Source: Turicibacter sp. (lineage in GTDB: Bacteria; Bacillota; Bacilli; MOL361; Turicibacteraceae). From it: a DNA stretch of 17,330 bases. How positions within the stretch are numbered: the stretch's first letter is position 1; each line of letters opens with the position of its first letter. The stretch covers positions 1 through 17,330 of the forward strand of contig JAUMTV010000068.1 of assembly GCA_030531025.1 (NCBI GenBank). Reading direction: 5' to 3'. The notes below the pieces were generated by a model. That model had not been told where the DNA came from and did not search any database. It worked only from the letters and a program-made list of their open reading frames with translations. The translations under genes and the position numbers were made by a program. Below are positions 7,363 to 15,594 of this stretch, piece by piece.

Positions 7363-8260
7363 ATAAAATATGGGGTAATAACTCGATATAAAAATCAGAA
7401 AAATCTTCTTGTAATGTTTTCTCTAATAAGTCCTGAACTTTAGAATATAACATAACAGAGATAAACTCACCATTTGGTAAGACATAAATGGAGATCCAAA
7501 TCTTTCGTCCTGTTCGAACCACATCATAAGTCGTCTCATGTAAGTCATATAACTTTAAAATAGGTTCACACTTTTCTTTAATTAAATTCATTGTCTCTTC
7601 TTCAGGGGCCATTAAAAAGATATCCCGCATGGCAGTTACTACAGCACAAATTGGAAGAGGTAAAATAAAAAATGATAAAAAAATAGCAATCACCTGATCC
7701 AAATAAGGACGTAATCCATCTAACCAAGGATGGTTAATAAATATTGGAATGAAAAATGCAACTGACATTCCAATACTCGCAATCGCATCAATCGACCACT
7801 CCATCATCTCTGTCTTCAAAATTGGAGAATTAGAATCTCGATTTAACCTTCTCAAAAGAATAATCACAATCACACTCAAAGCTGTAGCAAATAACTCAAA
7901 ATATGCAATTTGGTCAAATTGAATATCCCGTCCTCCATGGAATATTAACTGAATATTATTTACAACAAGTGCCACCGTTACAGAGGCTAATACAAACCCT
8001 TTAATAGCAATAAATAAGGATTCTACTTGAGAATAACCATATGGCTGTTTTTCACTAACCGGCTTATACAGCAGTGGAATTAATTTGATGGAAAATAAAA
8101 TCATGACTAATTCGGAGGCGTCATAAATGGAATCCATTAACACTGCCTGTGATTTTGAAAAGATAGCCATCATTAATTCTGCTAAAACAAACAAAATTCC
8201 CGCTCCTAAAGAAATCGTCAAAGCAATTCGTTCTCTCTTCTCCTCTAAGTGCCTATCCAT
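7361..8260 (-). CDS. Cation diffusion facilitator (CDF) family transporter
   Basis: Integral membrane efflux transporter of the CDF family, 299 aa, normal length. About six transmembrane helices are followed by a soluble C-terminal domain (from about residue 218) of the kind that dimerises in FieF. Aligned by eye with FieF, the helix-2 metal site is D43-xxx-D47 (LMDSIYDAS) and the helix-5 site is E154-xxx-D158 (MMEWSIDAI), where FieF has H-xxx-D. The conserved GHGKAES loop appears as GYSQVES (75-81). These changes leave no histidine at the usual transport site and suggest a metal other than Zn, such as Mn or Fe, but this is inference. The ATG (8258-8260) has only a weak ribosome-binding site. 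It is a single-gene unit with its own terminator, divided from the sugar operon by the latter's promoter. Confidence 0.85.
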   Translation of the reverse strand: MDRHLEEKRERIALTISLGAGILFVLAELMMAIFSKSQAVLMDSIYDASELVMILFSIKLIPLLYKPVSEKQPYGYSQVESLFIAIKGFVLASVTVALVVNNIQLIFHGGRDIQFDQIAYFELFATALSVIVIILLRRLNRDSNSPILKTEMMEWSIDAIASIGMSVAFFIPIFINHPWLDGLRPYLDQVIAIFLSFFILPLPICAVVTAMRDIFLMAPEEETMNLIKEKCEPILKLYDLHETTYDVVRTGRKIWISIYVLPNGEFISVMLYSKVQDLLEKTLQEDFSDFYIELLPHIL

Positions 8261-8297
8261 TTTTTCACAACTTTCTATATTTTAATCCCGTCTATTC

Positions 8298-8326
8298 TAC
8301 TAAAATAAAATCATGTTTTTTGTCAA
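8298..8326 (-). promoter_or_regulatory. Possible promoter of the cation transporter gene
   Basis: A consensus -35 TTGACA (8321-8326) with TTAGTA (8298-8303) 17 nt downstream on the minus strand. The -10 is poor, so the call rests mainly on the -35. Confidence 0.4.
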
Positions 8327-8401
8327 AATCACTTAAATTCATTAAGTTCTTTTTTCTATCAGACCATATACTAATACCCCTTTTTACTAGCGTATACAAT
8401 T

Positions 8402-9466
8402 TCATAATGCTTTTATAAGATCACCATTACCTATATCAGCTAATGATTGAGTAAAATGTCCTTTAATACCTAAAAAATTTTGAATTAATCTTAATACACT
8501 TTCATCAGCAAATTTCATCATCATGCGATACTCAATTGATCCTCTTCCATGTTACTTCGCTTGCTGATGTTCATAGTAACAATCCATTAGTCTTACTAAT
8601 CTACTTTCTTTCGCAATGTCTTTTAATGTACTATTTACATCGTATATTTGTTGAGTGAACTCTTCAATGGATTTTCCGATTAATTTTTCATCAAGATGGC
8701 CTTTAATAACAATCTCATACGCCTCTTTCTCAGCATAAGCCGATCCACCTAGCATCACTAAATCACATCGACATTGAAAACCAACTGTTCGATTTCCAAT
8801 AGCTGTCCAATCTGTTACAACTAATCCATCAAATCTCCATTCATTTCTTAAAACGTCAGTTAATAACCATTTATTTTCACTACAATATGTTCCATTTATT
8901 TTATTATAAGCACACATCACCGATGAGGGTTTTCCCTCTTTAATGGCTATCTCGAATGGATATAAATATATTTCTCTTAAAGCTCGTTGGTCTACAATAC
9001 TATCAGATGACATTCTAAAATACTCTTGGTTATTACAAGCAAAATGTTTTAAACTCGTTCCTATTTCAATATCATTTACTCCTCTGATATAAGCTGCTCC
9101 TAGCTTTCCTGCCAAAAACGGATCTTCTGAAAAATATTCAAAATTTCTTCCACATAAAGGATTCGTTTAATATTAACACCTGGTCCTAAAAACATTCCTA
9201 CTTGATTTGCAGCAGCCTCATTCGCAATAGCTTTGCAATTTCATATAATAATTTTCCGTCATAACTACAAGCAGTAATTGAAGCAGTTGGAAAGTAAGTT
9301 GCTCGAACAGATTCATTTACTCCTAACACATCATCTGATCCATCTTGTTTACGTAATCCATGTGACCATCACTCATCATCATTTCTGGAATATTATATTT
9401 CTTAAAGCTTTTAGTTCGCCAGTTATCCTTACCACTACACATGGCTATTTTATCTTTTAAACTCAT
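8402..9466 (-). pseudogene. GH3-family glycosidase (beta-glucosidase-like), multiply disrupted
   Basis: Remnant of a glycoside hydrolase family 3 enzyme. Reading through shifts, the N-terminal barrel domain is clear: MSLKDKIAMCSGKDNW, GLRKQDG, GMFLGPGVNIKR, PLCGRNFEYFSEDPFLAGKL, LKHFACNNQE, and the nucleophile block GLVVTDW. At least three one-base losses are needed, near 9362-9366, 9230-9231 and 9161-9164. The longest intact part is 8552-9115 (187 codons). It ends in TAA at the linker after YYEHQQAK, where intact enzymes continue into the alpha/beta-sandwich domain. The same frame past the stop (to 8402) reads YRMMMKFADESVLRLIQNFLG and resembles the extreme C-terminus of such enzymes, implying an internal deletion of several hundred codons. 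The 5' end may extend to about 9515. No functional enzyme is expected. Confidence 0.88.
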
Positions 9467-9769
9467 CTTTTCAATAATCTCTCAATTCCCATTCAATCAG
9501 CCCCGCTTTTATCACTTTATCTTTTCTTATAAGATAAAAAAAGATAAAACTTAACATAGTCTTATCCTTATACATTATATGTTTAATATTTTGTCTATAT
9601 TAATAATAAAAACAACAATCTCAGTATTTTTTATCTCACTTTAGTTAAATGAAATAAATAATCCTTATAAGAAAAACATCAGATAAATGGTATATGAGTT
9701 ACCTTCTCATAATTATTTTTTTAGTAACAAAAAAGACATCCCACTGAGGATGTCTTTCGTGATATTAAA
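9467..9769. other. AT-rich intergenic region without a gene
   Basis: No credible coding sequence. It holds the decayed 5' flank of the GH3 pseudogene, an AT-rich inverted repeat (TTTATCTTTT at 9516-9525 with AAAAGATAAA at 9539-9548, with a second nested pairing) that could be an old operator or leader hairpin, and the tRNA operon terminator at 9729-9757. Confidence 0.5.
9729..9757 (-). terminator. Intrinsic terminator of the first tRNA operon
   Basis: A perfect 10-bp stem (9732-9741 with 9748-9757) and a 6-nt loop, followed by six T on the minus strand. It lies 12 nt beyond the 3' end of tRNA-Leu, the last gene of the operon. Confidence 0.88.
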
Positions 9770-9853
9770 TGGTGCGGGTGACAGGAGTCGAACCTGCACA
9801 CCAAAGGTACTAGAGCCTAAATCTAGCGCGTCTGCCAATTCCGCCACACCCGC
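9770..9853 (-). tRNA. tRNA-Leu(TAG)
   Basis: Acceptor GCGGGTG/CACCCGC, discriminator A and encoded CCA. The anticodon stem CTAGA/TCTAG holds loop TTTAGGC, giving anticodon TAG. The long variable arm (TACCTTTGGTGTG) is typical of class II tRNA-Leu. T arm GCAGG-TTCGACT-CCTGT. Last gene of the six-tRNA operon. Confidence 0.95.
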
Positions 9854-9915
9854 ATTCATATTACTTTTTTATTATACCATCTTTTACTCAAAAAACAAGT
9901 TATAAAATAAAAAAA

Positions 9916-9991
9916 TGGTGTCCTGCAGAGGACTCGAACCTCTGACCCTCTGATTAAAAGTCAGATGCTCTACCAACTGAGCTAGCAGGAC
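9916..9991 (-). tRNA. tRNA-Lys(TTT)
   Basis: 76 nt including encoded CCA. Acceptor GTCCTGC/GCAGGAC; anticodon stem CTGAC/ATCAG region with TTT at the anticodon; T arm with GGTTCGAGTCC. Fifth gene of the operon, between tRNA-Gln and tRNA-Leu. Confidence 0.95.
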
Positions 9992-9996
9992 ATCAT

Positions 9997-10071
9997 TGGC
10001 TGGGCTAGCTGGATTCGAACCAGCGCATGACGGAGTCAAAGTCCGTTGCCTTACCGCTTGGCTATAGCCCA
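9997..10071 (-). tRNA. tRNA-Gln(TTG)
   Basis: 75 nt with encoded CCA. Acceptor TGGGCTA/TAGCCCA; anticodon arm CGGACTTTGACTCCG gives TTG. A U1-A72 pair is usual for tRNA-Gln. Only 5 nt separate it from tRNA-Lys. Upstream lies one copy of the duplicated spacer (10085-10209). Confidence 0.95.
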
Positions 10072-10084
10072 ATTTTTCTTGTTA

Positions 10085-10209
10085 TCTAGCAACACTTGCA
10101 TAACACTTGTAAAAATCAATAACGATTCATAACTTTTAGTTACTTTATCATTATTTTCACTTTCAGCGTGTTATAAACGTATAAACACTCGCTTTTGCTT
10201 TTCTTATTA
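10085..10209 (-). repeat. Duplicated tRNA-operon spacer, copy 1
   Basis: 125 bp between tRNA-Val and tRNA-Gln. It aligns end to end with 10378-10494, with about 16 substitutions and one 8-nt insertion (GTATAAAC, itself a local duplication of the preceding bases). It holds AACACT/AGTGTT motifs in both orientations. Its 3' end in transcription has TG-C-TAGATA close to the tRNA-Gln 5' end, which could be an extended -10 box. Confidence 0.8.
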
Positions 10210-10285
10210 TGGTGGAGGATGACGGGCTCGAACCGCCGACCCTCTGCTTGTAAGGCAGATGCTCTCCCAGCTGAGCTAATCCTCC
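10210..10285 (-). tRNA. tRNA-Val(TAC)
   Basis: 76 nt with encoded CCA. Acceptor GGAGGAT/ATCCTCC; anticodon arm CTGCCTTACAAGCAG gives TAC; T arm GGCGG-TTCGAGC. Third gene of the operon, 6 nt after tRNA-Thr. Confidence 0.95.
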
Positions 10286-10291
10286 ACGTTA

Positions 10292-10367
<76 letters not shown>

Positions 10368-10377
10368 TTATATATTG

Positions 10378-10494
10378 TCTAGCAACACTCGCATAACACT
10401 TGTAAAGCTCAATAACAATTTATAACCTTCAGTTATTTCTTTGTTCTTTTCACTTTCTGCGTGTTATAAACACTCGTTTTTGCTTTTCTTATAA
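10378..10494 (-). repeat. Duplicated tRNA-operon spacer, copy 2
   Basis: 117 bp between tRNA-Glu and tRNA-Thr, homologous over its whole length to 10085-10209. It contains GTGTT-ATA-AACAC, a small palindrome that copy 1 has lost to its 8-nt insertion. No coding potential. Confidence 0.8.
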
Positions 10495-10571
10495 TGGTGA
10501 CCCGTACGGGATTCGAACCCGTGTATGCATGCGTGAAAGGCATGTGTGTTAAACCGCTTCACCAACGGGCC
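10495..10571 (-). tRNA. tRNA-Glu(TTC)
   Basis: 77 nt with encoded CCA. Acceptor GGCCCGT/ACGGGTC including one G-U pair; anticodon arm CATGCCTTTCACGCATG gives TTC; T arm CACGGG-TTCGAAT-CCCGT. First gene of the operon, 22 nt downstream of the predicted transcription start. Confidence 0.95.
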
Positions 10572-10600
10572 TTTTTAACAATTGTGCTTGGTACACATAT

Positions 10601-10629
10601 ATATTATCATCTATGTCGAAAAGTGTCAA
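10601..10629 (-). promoter_or_regulatory. Promoter of the Glu-Thr-Val-Gln-Lys-Leu tRNA operon
   Basis: Minus strand TTGACA (10624-10629), 17-nt spacer, TAATAT (10601-10606). The near-consensus boxes fit a stable-RNA promoter. Predicted start near 10594. Confidence 0.8.
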
Positions 10630-10659
10630 CAACTTTTTTAGTTTTTTTATGATTTTTAA

Positions 10660-10694
10660 GATAAAAAGAAATCTATCTTACGATAGATTTCTTT
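10660..10694 (-). terminator. Intrinsic terminator of the helicase-nuclease gene
   Basis: A perfect 13-bp stem (10665-10677 with 10682-10694) and a 4-nt loop, followed on the minus strand by a short T-rich tail (TTATCTT). The TAA stop codon (10678-10680) lies in the loop. Confidence 0.8.
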
Positions 10695-13600
10695 CTTGTT
10701 CAATGCCTAATTCATTAAGTTTTTTCAAAACAGGTTGAATGGCAGCTTCTTGATCACGATAAAAGACACTTCCGCGAATATGAATAAAAGTCCATCCTGC
10801 GCGTTCTAATACTCGCTGACGTTCTATATCTTGTTCAATCTTTTCTACACCGTAGAATGTATCTCCATCACATTCAATAGCTAATCGTTGACGTGCTCCT
10901 TCAACAACTAAATCGATTTGATACTTTCCAATTGAAACTTTTGGCTTTACGATATAGCCATATGTTTCAATAGCCTTCATCACATCGCGTTCTAGTAATG
11001 TTTCACATTCAGAGCTTACTAAATCATACATTGGTTTTGGATTTTGACAATAGGCTAATAATTCATAACGTAAATCTTCAGACGATAACTCACTTAACTT
11101 TACTGAATGATACAAACGCATTTGACATTTTGCTCGACTTGCAGAAACATTAAATCGTTGCGTATACATCTTCTTATTCAACGCATTATAACGCATATTT
11201 GGAGCGATGACTAATGATAAAAACATCACATCTCGCTCATCTCCTTGAAACGAATAAGCATCTCCACAAATAATTTGACGTTCAACCATGACTTTCTCAC
11301 CAATGGCTTCTAATAAAAGTTTTTGAATTAGTTTTGCTTGATCAATTCCAAGCAATGAAATGACACCCATTGTCTTGTTATCATACATCGGATCATTAAC
11401 ACAAGATTTAATATCTTCAACAATTCGTTTAGCCTCATTTAAATTTGTCTTTTTCTCATCACGTGCTCCGTCTTCGACATAGATAGCCATCACAGCTGGA
11501 TTAAATTGTTCAGATAAAACAGGTAACTTCAATGGAATCATCTCATTATGATAAGCTAACTCATTTGAAAAACCAATAATTTCAGGAACACAACGGAAAT
11601 GTTCTTTTAACATTAATTTTCCTTTACTTGAAAATACTCGACAAGCAATATCATAAAGTGATGTTTGGAAATCATATGAATTTCCATTTTCAATATTGTA
11701 TAAATAGCGACTCATTAAGTCTTTCACCGCTGCATCAGAAATTCCTGGCATCATCGGACTAATCTGCTGATCATCTCCTACAATGACTACCTTTTTAGCT
11801 CGCATAAGAATTGGAAGACTTAGCACATTACATTGACTACTCTCATCAATAATAACAACATCAAATAACTCAGGATTAACCTTAAAGTTTTCAATTGCTT
11901 CTTTGACTGGCATAATCCATACTGGAATAGCACTTTGACACTTCTCCATTTCGATACGTGCTTCACGTCTAAATTTTTGAACATGTCGACCAGTTCCTTT
12001 ACCAATTCGATTCATTTTTTGCATCCACGTTTGTAGAGCTCGATCTTCTTCTGGTGTTACACGCTCTAATTGATTTTTCCATGTCATTTTGAAAATTAAT
12101 TGTTTAATTAATGAAACTTCTTCTTTCTCAAGCATCTCCAACTTGAGTTCAAGCTCATCATTTTTCCAATCTTCTAATTGATCTAAAAAGGTTGTTAGTT
12201 TTGCATAATCAAAAATCTCGCTAAAGCTTCCTGGTATTGGTTCAGCTATCCCAATTCGATTCACTAAATCATTTGCAAATAACGGCATGGCTATCTTTAG
12301 TTCATGTAAAAGGGCGTAGAAGCTTTGATACTGCTCTTTAATTTGATTTAATGATTGGATTTTCCCTAAAATTTCAATAAATAACTCTAAATTTCGATCA
12401 ACTAAAGCATCATATAATTCTTGGCCAATTGAATGCATCTGTTCACCAATAAGTAGTGGCTTATATTTACTTAAAAGAACTTGATAAACATCATGCCACC
12501 CTTTTTGTCTCATCTTATTTTGCGTCAATTCAATAGAATAAGATAAGGCTTTTAAGTCAGATAAATTTTCATAACCGATTTCTTTATAACCTGGAACAAT
12601 TGGTAATAAAAACTCATTTAATTGTTGAATCTGCTCCACACATCCTAAAATTAAACTAAACTGCTTCATTTTTTGATTATGAGCGAATAACACTTGTTCT
12701 TCATTAATCTCAATAAAGTCACCACCACTTGGTGCCATATTCTTGTTCCAAATCTTTGCAAACTTAGCTAACAACTCAATTTTTTGTCGTTGTAATTCAA
12801 TTCGATTTAAATCATCTAGCGTCTCAATCTTATGTCCATTGACACGTGTATTCTCATGAAAAGCTCGAATATCAGAATTAAAAGTCAAATATAACCCACC
12901 GATATTCTTTCCAGCCTGAAGACGTTCTCTTAAAGACGTCGTAATACTTTTGTACTTTGGATGATTATAATAATCACATTCTACAACATCATTAACGATT
13001 GTCACTTCATGTTCATTGACTTTCATGATTATGTCTTGTAGACGATTAAAGACCGTTTCCCAAACAAGAGATCGCTCCTCATTTAATAGACACTCTTCTA
13101 AAATTCGCTGTTCAAGCGGGTCATTTAATTTCTCAAGCTTTTGACGTAATGGTTCTAAATATTGACTTAATTCATCAATAAAAGCTCGATTTTCCTCAAA
13201 TTCATATAGTTTTGGCATAAGACGTAGTTCATAAATTCGTTTAGAATAACGCTCTTCTTCACTCAGTAGTTTACGATATTCTTCAATACTCATTAAACGA
13301 TTTAAGGCTGGAACCTTTAATTGTGCTAAATCTTTATATTGCACAGGGAGCGTCCCTTTTAACTCCCATAATGTCACAAATTGGTCTTCTGAAATTGGAT
13401 AAGTCGCTTCCATTGCCACCTTATCTTTGATCCATCCAAAACGTTTTGAATGTTGCTTTACAAGTTGAGCCATCTCATACGGCTGACAAACTTTATCCTT
13501 CCAAACTTGTCCTTTTGAATCTAGCTCTTTAAATCGAATAATATTATTTTTTGTAATATTCATCTGACGGCGAATCATATCGAGTTGACGACTTAAAACT

Positions 13601-15087
13601 TGAATTTCTTTTTCTAACAATTTCGTATCATGAGTTGCTAACCCTTCAGAAATGATGCGAATAGATTGTTCAATTTGAGCTAATGATTGACGGTCACCAC
13701 CTAAAAATGACACACATAGTGACTGAATCTCTTCCGGTAATTTATCCATTAACACTCGTAATGCTTTATCCTTCTCACTCGTCACTAAGACACGCTTTCC
13801 ATGAGCTAACAAATGAGCAATTAAATTCACAATCGTGTGACTCTTCCCTGTCCCAGGAGGTCCTTGCACTGTCACCGCAATATTATTCGCTAGACGTCTA
13901 GCAATATCCTTCTGCTCCTCATTCGCAGGTAATGGGAATAATAAGTTTTCTCCAATCCCACTCCATTCTTTAAGTTCTTCATCCGACTGTCTTAATCCCT
14001 CAACCTCAATAATTGCTTGTATCGTTTTAGGAATCTGTCCTCCATCTTCAAGATACTCGATTGTAGCCTGTAAATCCTCTTTTAACAACAGTTCTGATCG
14101 TTGTCGAATAAAAATCACATTCTGTTGTTTCATAATTGGAAACTTACTTACAGGTTCCGTCTCATTGACATTTAAATACTGACCATTCGGATGCATATAA
14201 TGAATAAATTGACGTAAGAGTCCCTCTGAGTCCTCTAATACAAATGGATTAATCAGTGACCCAGCGATTGATTCCTTTAACTCCATAATTTCTTGTTGAT
14301 TTGAAAACTCAACACCAGCCAACACTTCTAAATCTAGTTGATACCCTTTACTACTTGGCAATAGCTTAGCTACGCCTCTTTCGGCATCAAAATCTAACTC
14401 TAATTTCGTCACTAAAATTGGATGATGAATCGGATGCTTTAATTGATAAGTTAGTACTCCAATTCCCATCATAATTTCAAGAGATTTCTCTTCTGATCTC
14501 ATCGTTTGTCTTAATTGAAAGAAATAATCATATAATTTTTGAACGTGGCGTTTATGTTTTTGAATACTTGCCCATTCCTGCCACTTCTGAATCCAATCTT
14601 CATATTTTCGTAAAGAAGATTGAATATAATGAGGTAAGTGTTTCACTTTTTCTAACGCTTCATGAATCTCAATATCGACTTCATTATGCTGCATTAAAAA
14701 TCGTTCCCACGGAACTAACTGTACTTTATTACCGGTTGCCTCACTTACTTTTTGGTGAAGCTGTTCTTGATACTGAACCATAATTTGTTCAAGTTCTACA
14801 ACCGGACAAATATGACTCCCATCTTTTGTATAATCAAATTGAAGTAATTCAAAAATTCGTCCTAATTGTTGATCAAACTTTGGATAATCATTTTTGAAAA
14901 TTTGTTGATGAACCTCGAGATAGGCATTCTCATCTAACCCTTTTCCCCCTAAAAAACATCCATCTCCCGATGGTAACTCCTCTAGCATCCAATATTTCTC
15001 GTACTTTTTCAACTCTCGAATAGGTTGACTTGTTAAATGGCGGAGTGCTAATAAATATTCAAATAATTGCTTTACTTTTCTGTCCAA
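10678..15087 (-). CDS. Large SF1 (Upf1/DNA2-like) helicase with C-terminal REase-fold nuclease
   Basis: About 1469 aa. Residues are numbered from the GTG codon at 15096. I prefer the TTG at 15085-15087 because AAGGAG overlaps that GTG but lies 8 nt before the TTG. Helicase motifs: Walker A GPPGTGKS (412-419), Ia VLVTSEKDKAL, II IIDES (1082-1086), III VGDDQQ (~1106-1111), IV EHFRC (1165-1169), V QGDERD (1284-1289), VI SASRAK (1318-1323). About 660 residues, rich in helix and coiled-coil pattern, split motifs Ia and II. The C-terminus (from ~1379) is a Vsr/MTES_1575/DUF559-like endonuclease: Asp1395 in QIDLVV and E1408-x-D1410 in IECDGD, with a GWTFIHIRG strand. Proteins of this architecture are annotated as AAA/DUF4011-type helicases and some act as single-gene anti-phage nuclease-helicases; DNA repair is the alternative. 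It is monocistronic, with its own promoter and terminator. Confidence 0.88.
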   Translation of the reverse strand: MDRKVKQLFEYLLALRHLTSQPIRELKKYEKYWMLEELPSGDGCFLGGKGLDENAYLEVHQQIFKNDYPKFDQQLGRIFELLQFDYTKDGSHICPVVELEQIMVQYQEQLHQKVSEATGNKVQLVPWERFLMQHNEVDIEIHEALEKVKHLPHYIQSSLRKYEDWIQKWQEWASIQKHKRHVQKLYDYFFQLRQTMRSEEKSLEIMMGIGVLTYQLKHPIHHPILVTKLELDFDAERGVAKLLPSSKGYQLDLEVLAGVEFSNQQEIMELKESIAGSLINPFVLEDSEGLLRQFIHYMHPNGQYLNVNETEPVSKFPIMKQQNVIFIRQRSELLLKEDLQATIEYLEDGGQIPKTIQAIIEVEGLRQSDEELKEWSGIGENLLFPLPANEEQKDIARRLANNIAVTVQGPPGTGKSHTIVNLIAHLLAHGKRVLVTSEKDKALRVLMDKLPEEIQSLCVSFLGGDRQSLAQIEQSIRIISEGLATHDTKLLEKEIQVLSRQLDMIRRQMNITKNNIIRFKELDSKGQVWKDKVCQPYEMAQLVKQHSKRFGWIKDKVAMEATYPISEDQFVTLWELKGTLPVQYKDLAQLKVPALNRLMSIEEYRKLLSEEERYSKRIYELRLMPKLYEFEENRAFIDELSQYLEPLRQKLEKLNDPLEQRILEECLLNEERSLVWETVFNRLQDIIMKVNEHEVTIVNDVVECDYYNHPKYKSITTSLRERLQAGKNIGGLYLTFNSDIRAFHENTRVNGHKIETLDDLNRIELQRQKIELLAKFAKIWNKNMAPSGGDFIEINEEQVLFAHNQKMKQFSLILGCVEQIQQLNEFLLPIVPGYKEIGYENLSDLKALSYSIELTQNKMRQKGWHDVYQVLLSKYKPLLIGEQMHSIGQELYDALVDRNLELFIEILGKIQSLNQIKEQYQSFYALLHELKIAMPLFANDLVNRIGIAEPIPGSFSEIFDYAKLTTFLDQLEDWKNDELELKLEMLEKEEVSLIKQLIFKMTWKNQLERVTPEEDRALQTWMQKMNRIGKGTGRHVQKFRREARIEMEKCQSAIPVWIMPVKEAIENFKVNPELFDVVIIDESSQCNVLSLPILMRAKKVVIVGDDQQISPMMPGISDAAVKDLMSRYLYNIENGNSYDFQTSLYDIACRVFSSKGKLMLKEHFRCVPEIIGFSNELAYHNEMIPLKLPVLSEQFNPAVMAIYVEDGARDEKKTNLNEAKRIVEDIKSCVNDPMYDNKTMGVISLLGIDQAKLIQKLLLEAIGEKVMVERQIICGDAYSFQGDERDVMFLSLVIAPNMRYNALNKKMYTQRFNVSASRAKCQMRLYHSVKLSELSSEDLRYELLAYCQNPKPMYDLVSSECETLLERDVMKAIETYGYIVKPKVSIGKYQIDLVVEGARQRLAIECDGDTFYGVEKIEQDIERQRVLERAGWTFIHIRGSVFYRDQEAAIQPVLKKLNELGIEQERNLS

Positions 15088-15118
15088 ACTTTCCACTCCT
15101 TAACTCTCACTTTTCTTC

Positions 15119-15127
15119 ATTATATCA
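15119..15127 (-). promoter_or_regulatory. Extended -10 promoter of the helicase-nuclease gene
   Basis: Minus strand TG-A-TATAAT: a consensus -10 (15119-15124) with the TG extension (15126-15127). No good -35 is seen 17 nt upstream, as is common for extended -10 promoters. The predicted start near 15112 leaves a ~25-nt leader. Confidence 0.6.
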
Positions 15128-15176
15128 CGAAAAATAACAAACTCCGCATCATTATGTACATACATATTCCGACAAA

Positions 15177-15208
15177 ATAAAAAAAGGGGATTGGCGATTA
15201 AACCCCTT
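15177..15208 (-). terminator. Intrinsic terminator of the small membrane protein gene
   Basis: AAGGGG (15184-15189 on the plus strand) pairs with CCCCTT (15203-15208), followed by a run of T on the minus strand. The stop codon (15198-15200) is in the loop. Confidence 0.75.
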
Positions 15209-15506
15209 CTTTAAATAGTTCACTTGTTTCAAAAAAATCTTGAACTGTGTTCATTTCATCACTTGTATGCCGAATGCGCAAACTTCCCACGCACACAATA
15301 ACTAAAAAGGCAAAAACTAAAAAAAGAAACATGAGCCAACTAAACCATCGTCTTTGTTTGTCATCTTTCTTAATCGCTGTATCTATAAATTCATCATCTA
15401 TATAGTCAATGATAACCCCAGCCTCATCTAACTCTTCCTTCTTAAATTCATCATATAGTAATGTATCATTATAACTAACAATAGGAGTAATATCATTTTC
15501 TTCCAT
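15198..15506 (-). CDS. Small single-pass membrane protein, unknown function
   Basis: 102 aa. ATG at 15504-15506 is preceded by AAGGAGG at good spacing, so the gene is well supported although I do not recognise the family. Residues 1-50 are strongly acidic and soluble (MEENDITPIVSYNDTLLYDE, then EELDEAG, DYIDDEFID). A KKDDKQRR basic patch (46-53) precedes one transmembrane helix (about 55-75, WFSWLMFLFLVFAFLVIVCVG), then a short tail. With the basic patch on the N-terminal side, the acidic part should be cytoplasmic and the tail outside. It has its own -10 (TATAAT, 15531-15536) and terminator, and stands between the helicase and the disulfide reductase genes with no evident operon link. Confidence 0.75.
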   Translation of the reverse strand: MEENDITPIVSYNDTLLYDEFKKEELDEAGVIIDYIDDEFIDTAIKKDDKQRRWFSWLMFLFLVFAFLVIVCVGSLRIRHTSDEMNTVQDFFETSELFKEGV

Positions 15507-15530
15507 AATAATCCCTCCTTCTACTACTAT

Positions 15531-15536
15531 ATTATA
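15531..15536 (-). promoter_or_regulatory. -10 box of the small membrane protein gene
   Basis: TATAAT on the minus strand, 24 nt upstream of the start codon, followed by the AAGGAGG site. No convincing -35 box is seen at standard spacing. Confidence 0.45.
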
Positions 15537-15559
15537 GTGACTAAAAGGATTTTTGCTAC

Positions 15560-15586
15560 AAAAAAAGGACGTTCTCCTGAACGCCC
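15560..15586 (-). terminator. Intrinsic terminator of the disulfide reductase gene
   Basis: GGACGTTC (15567-15574) pairs with GAACGCCC (15579-15586), 8 bp with one G-U on the transcribed strand and a 4-nt loop, followed on the minus strand by seven T. It lies 8 nt past the stop codon. Confidence 0.88.
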
Positions 15587-15594
15587 TCTCTAAA

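Noticed and set aside
9278..9460. Plus-strand 60-codon open frame rich in His/Thr
   Set aside because: It is antisense to the GH3 pseudogene, of low complexity and lacks a ribosome-binding site.
9687..10072. Small open reading frames over 9687-9905 and 9884-10072
   Set aside because: They run through tRNA-Leu, tRNA-Lys and tRNA-Gln genes; the coding appearance is an artefact.
13683..14783. Plus-strand open frames at 13683-13901 and 14568-14783
   Set aside because: They are shadows of the helicase gene with no ribosome-binding sites.
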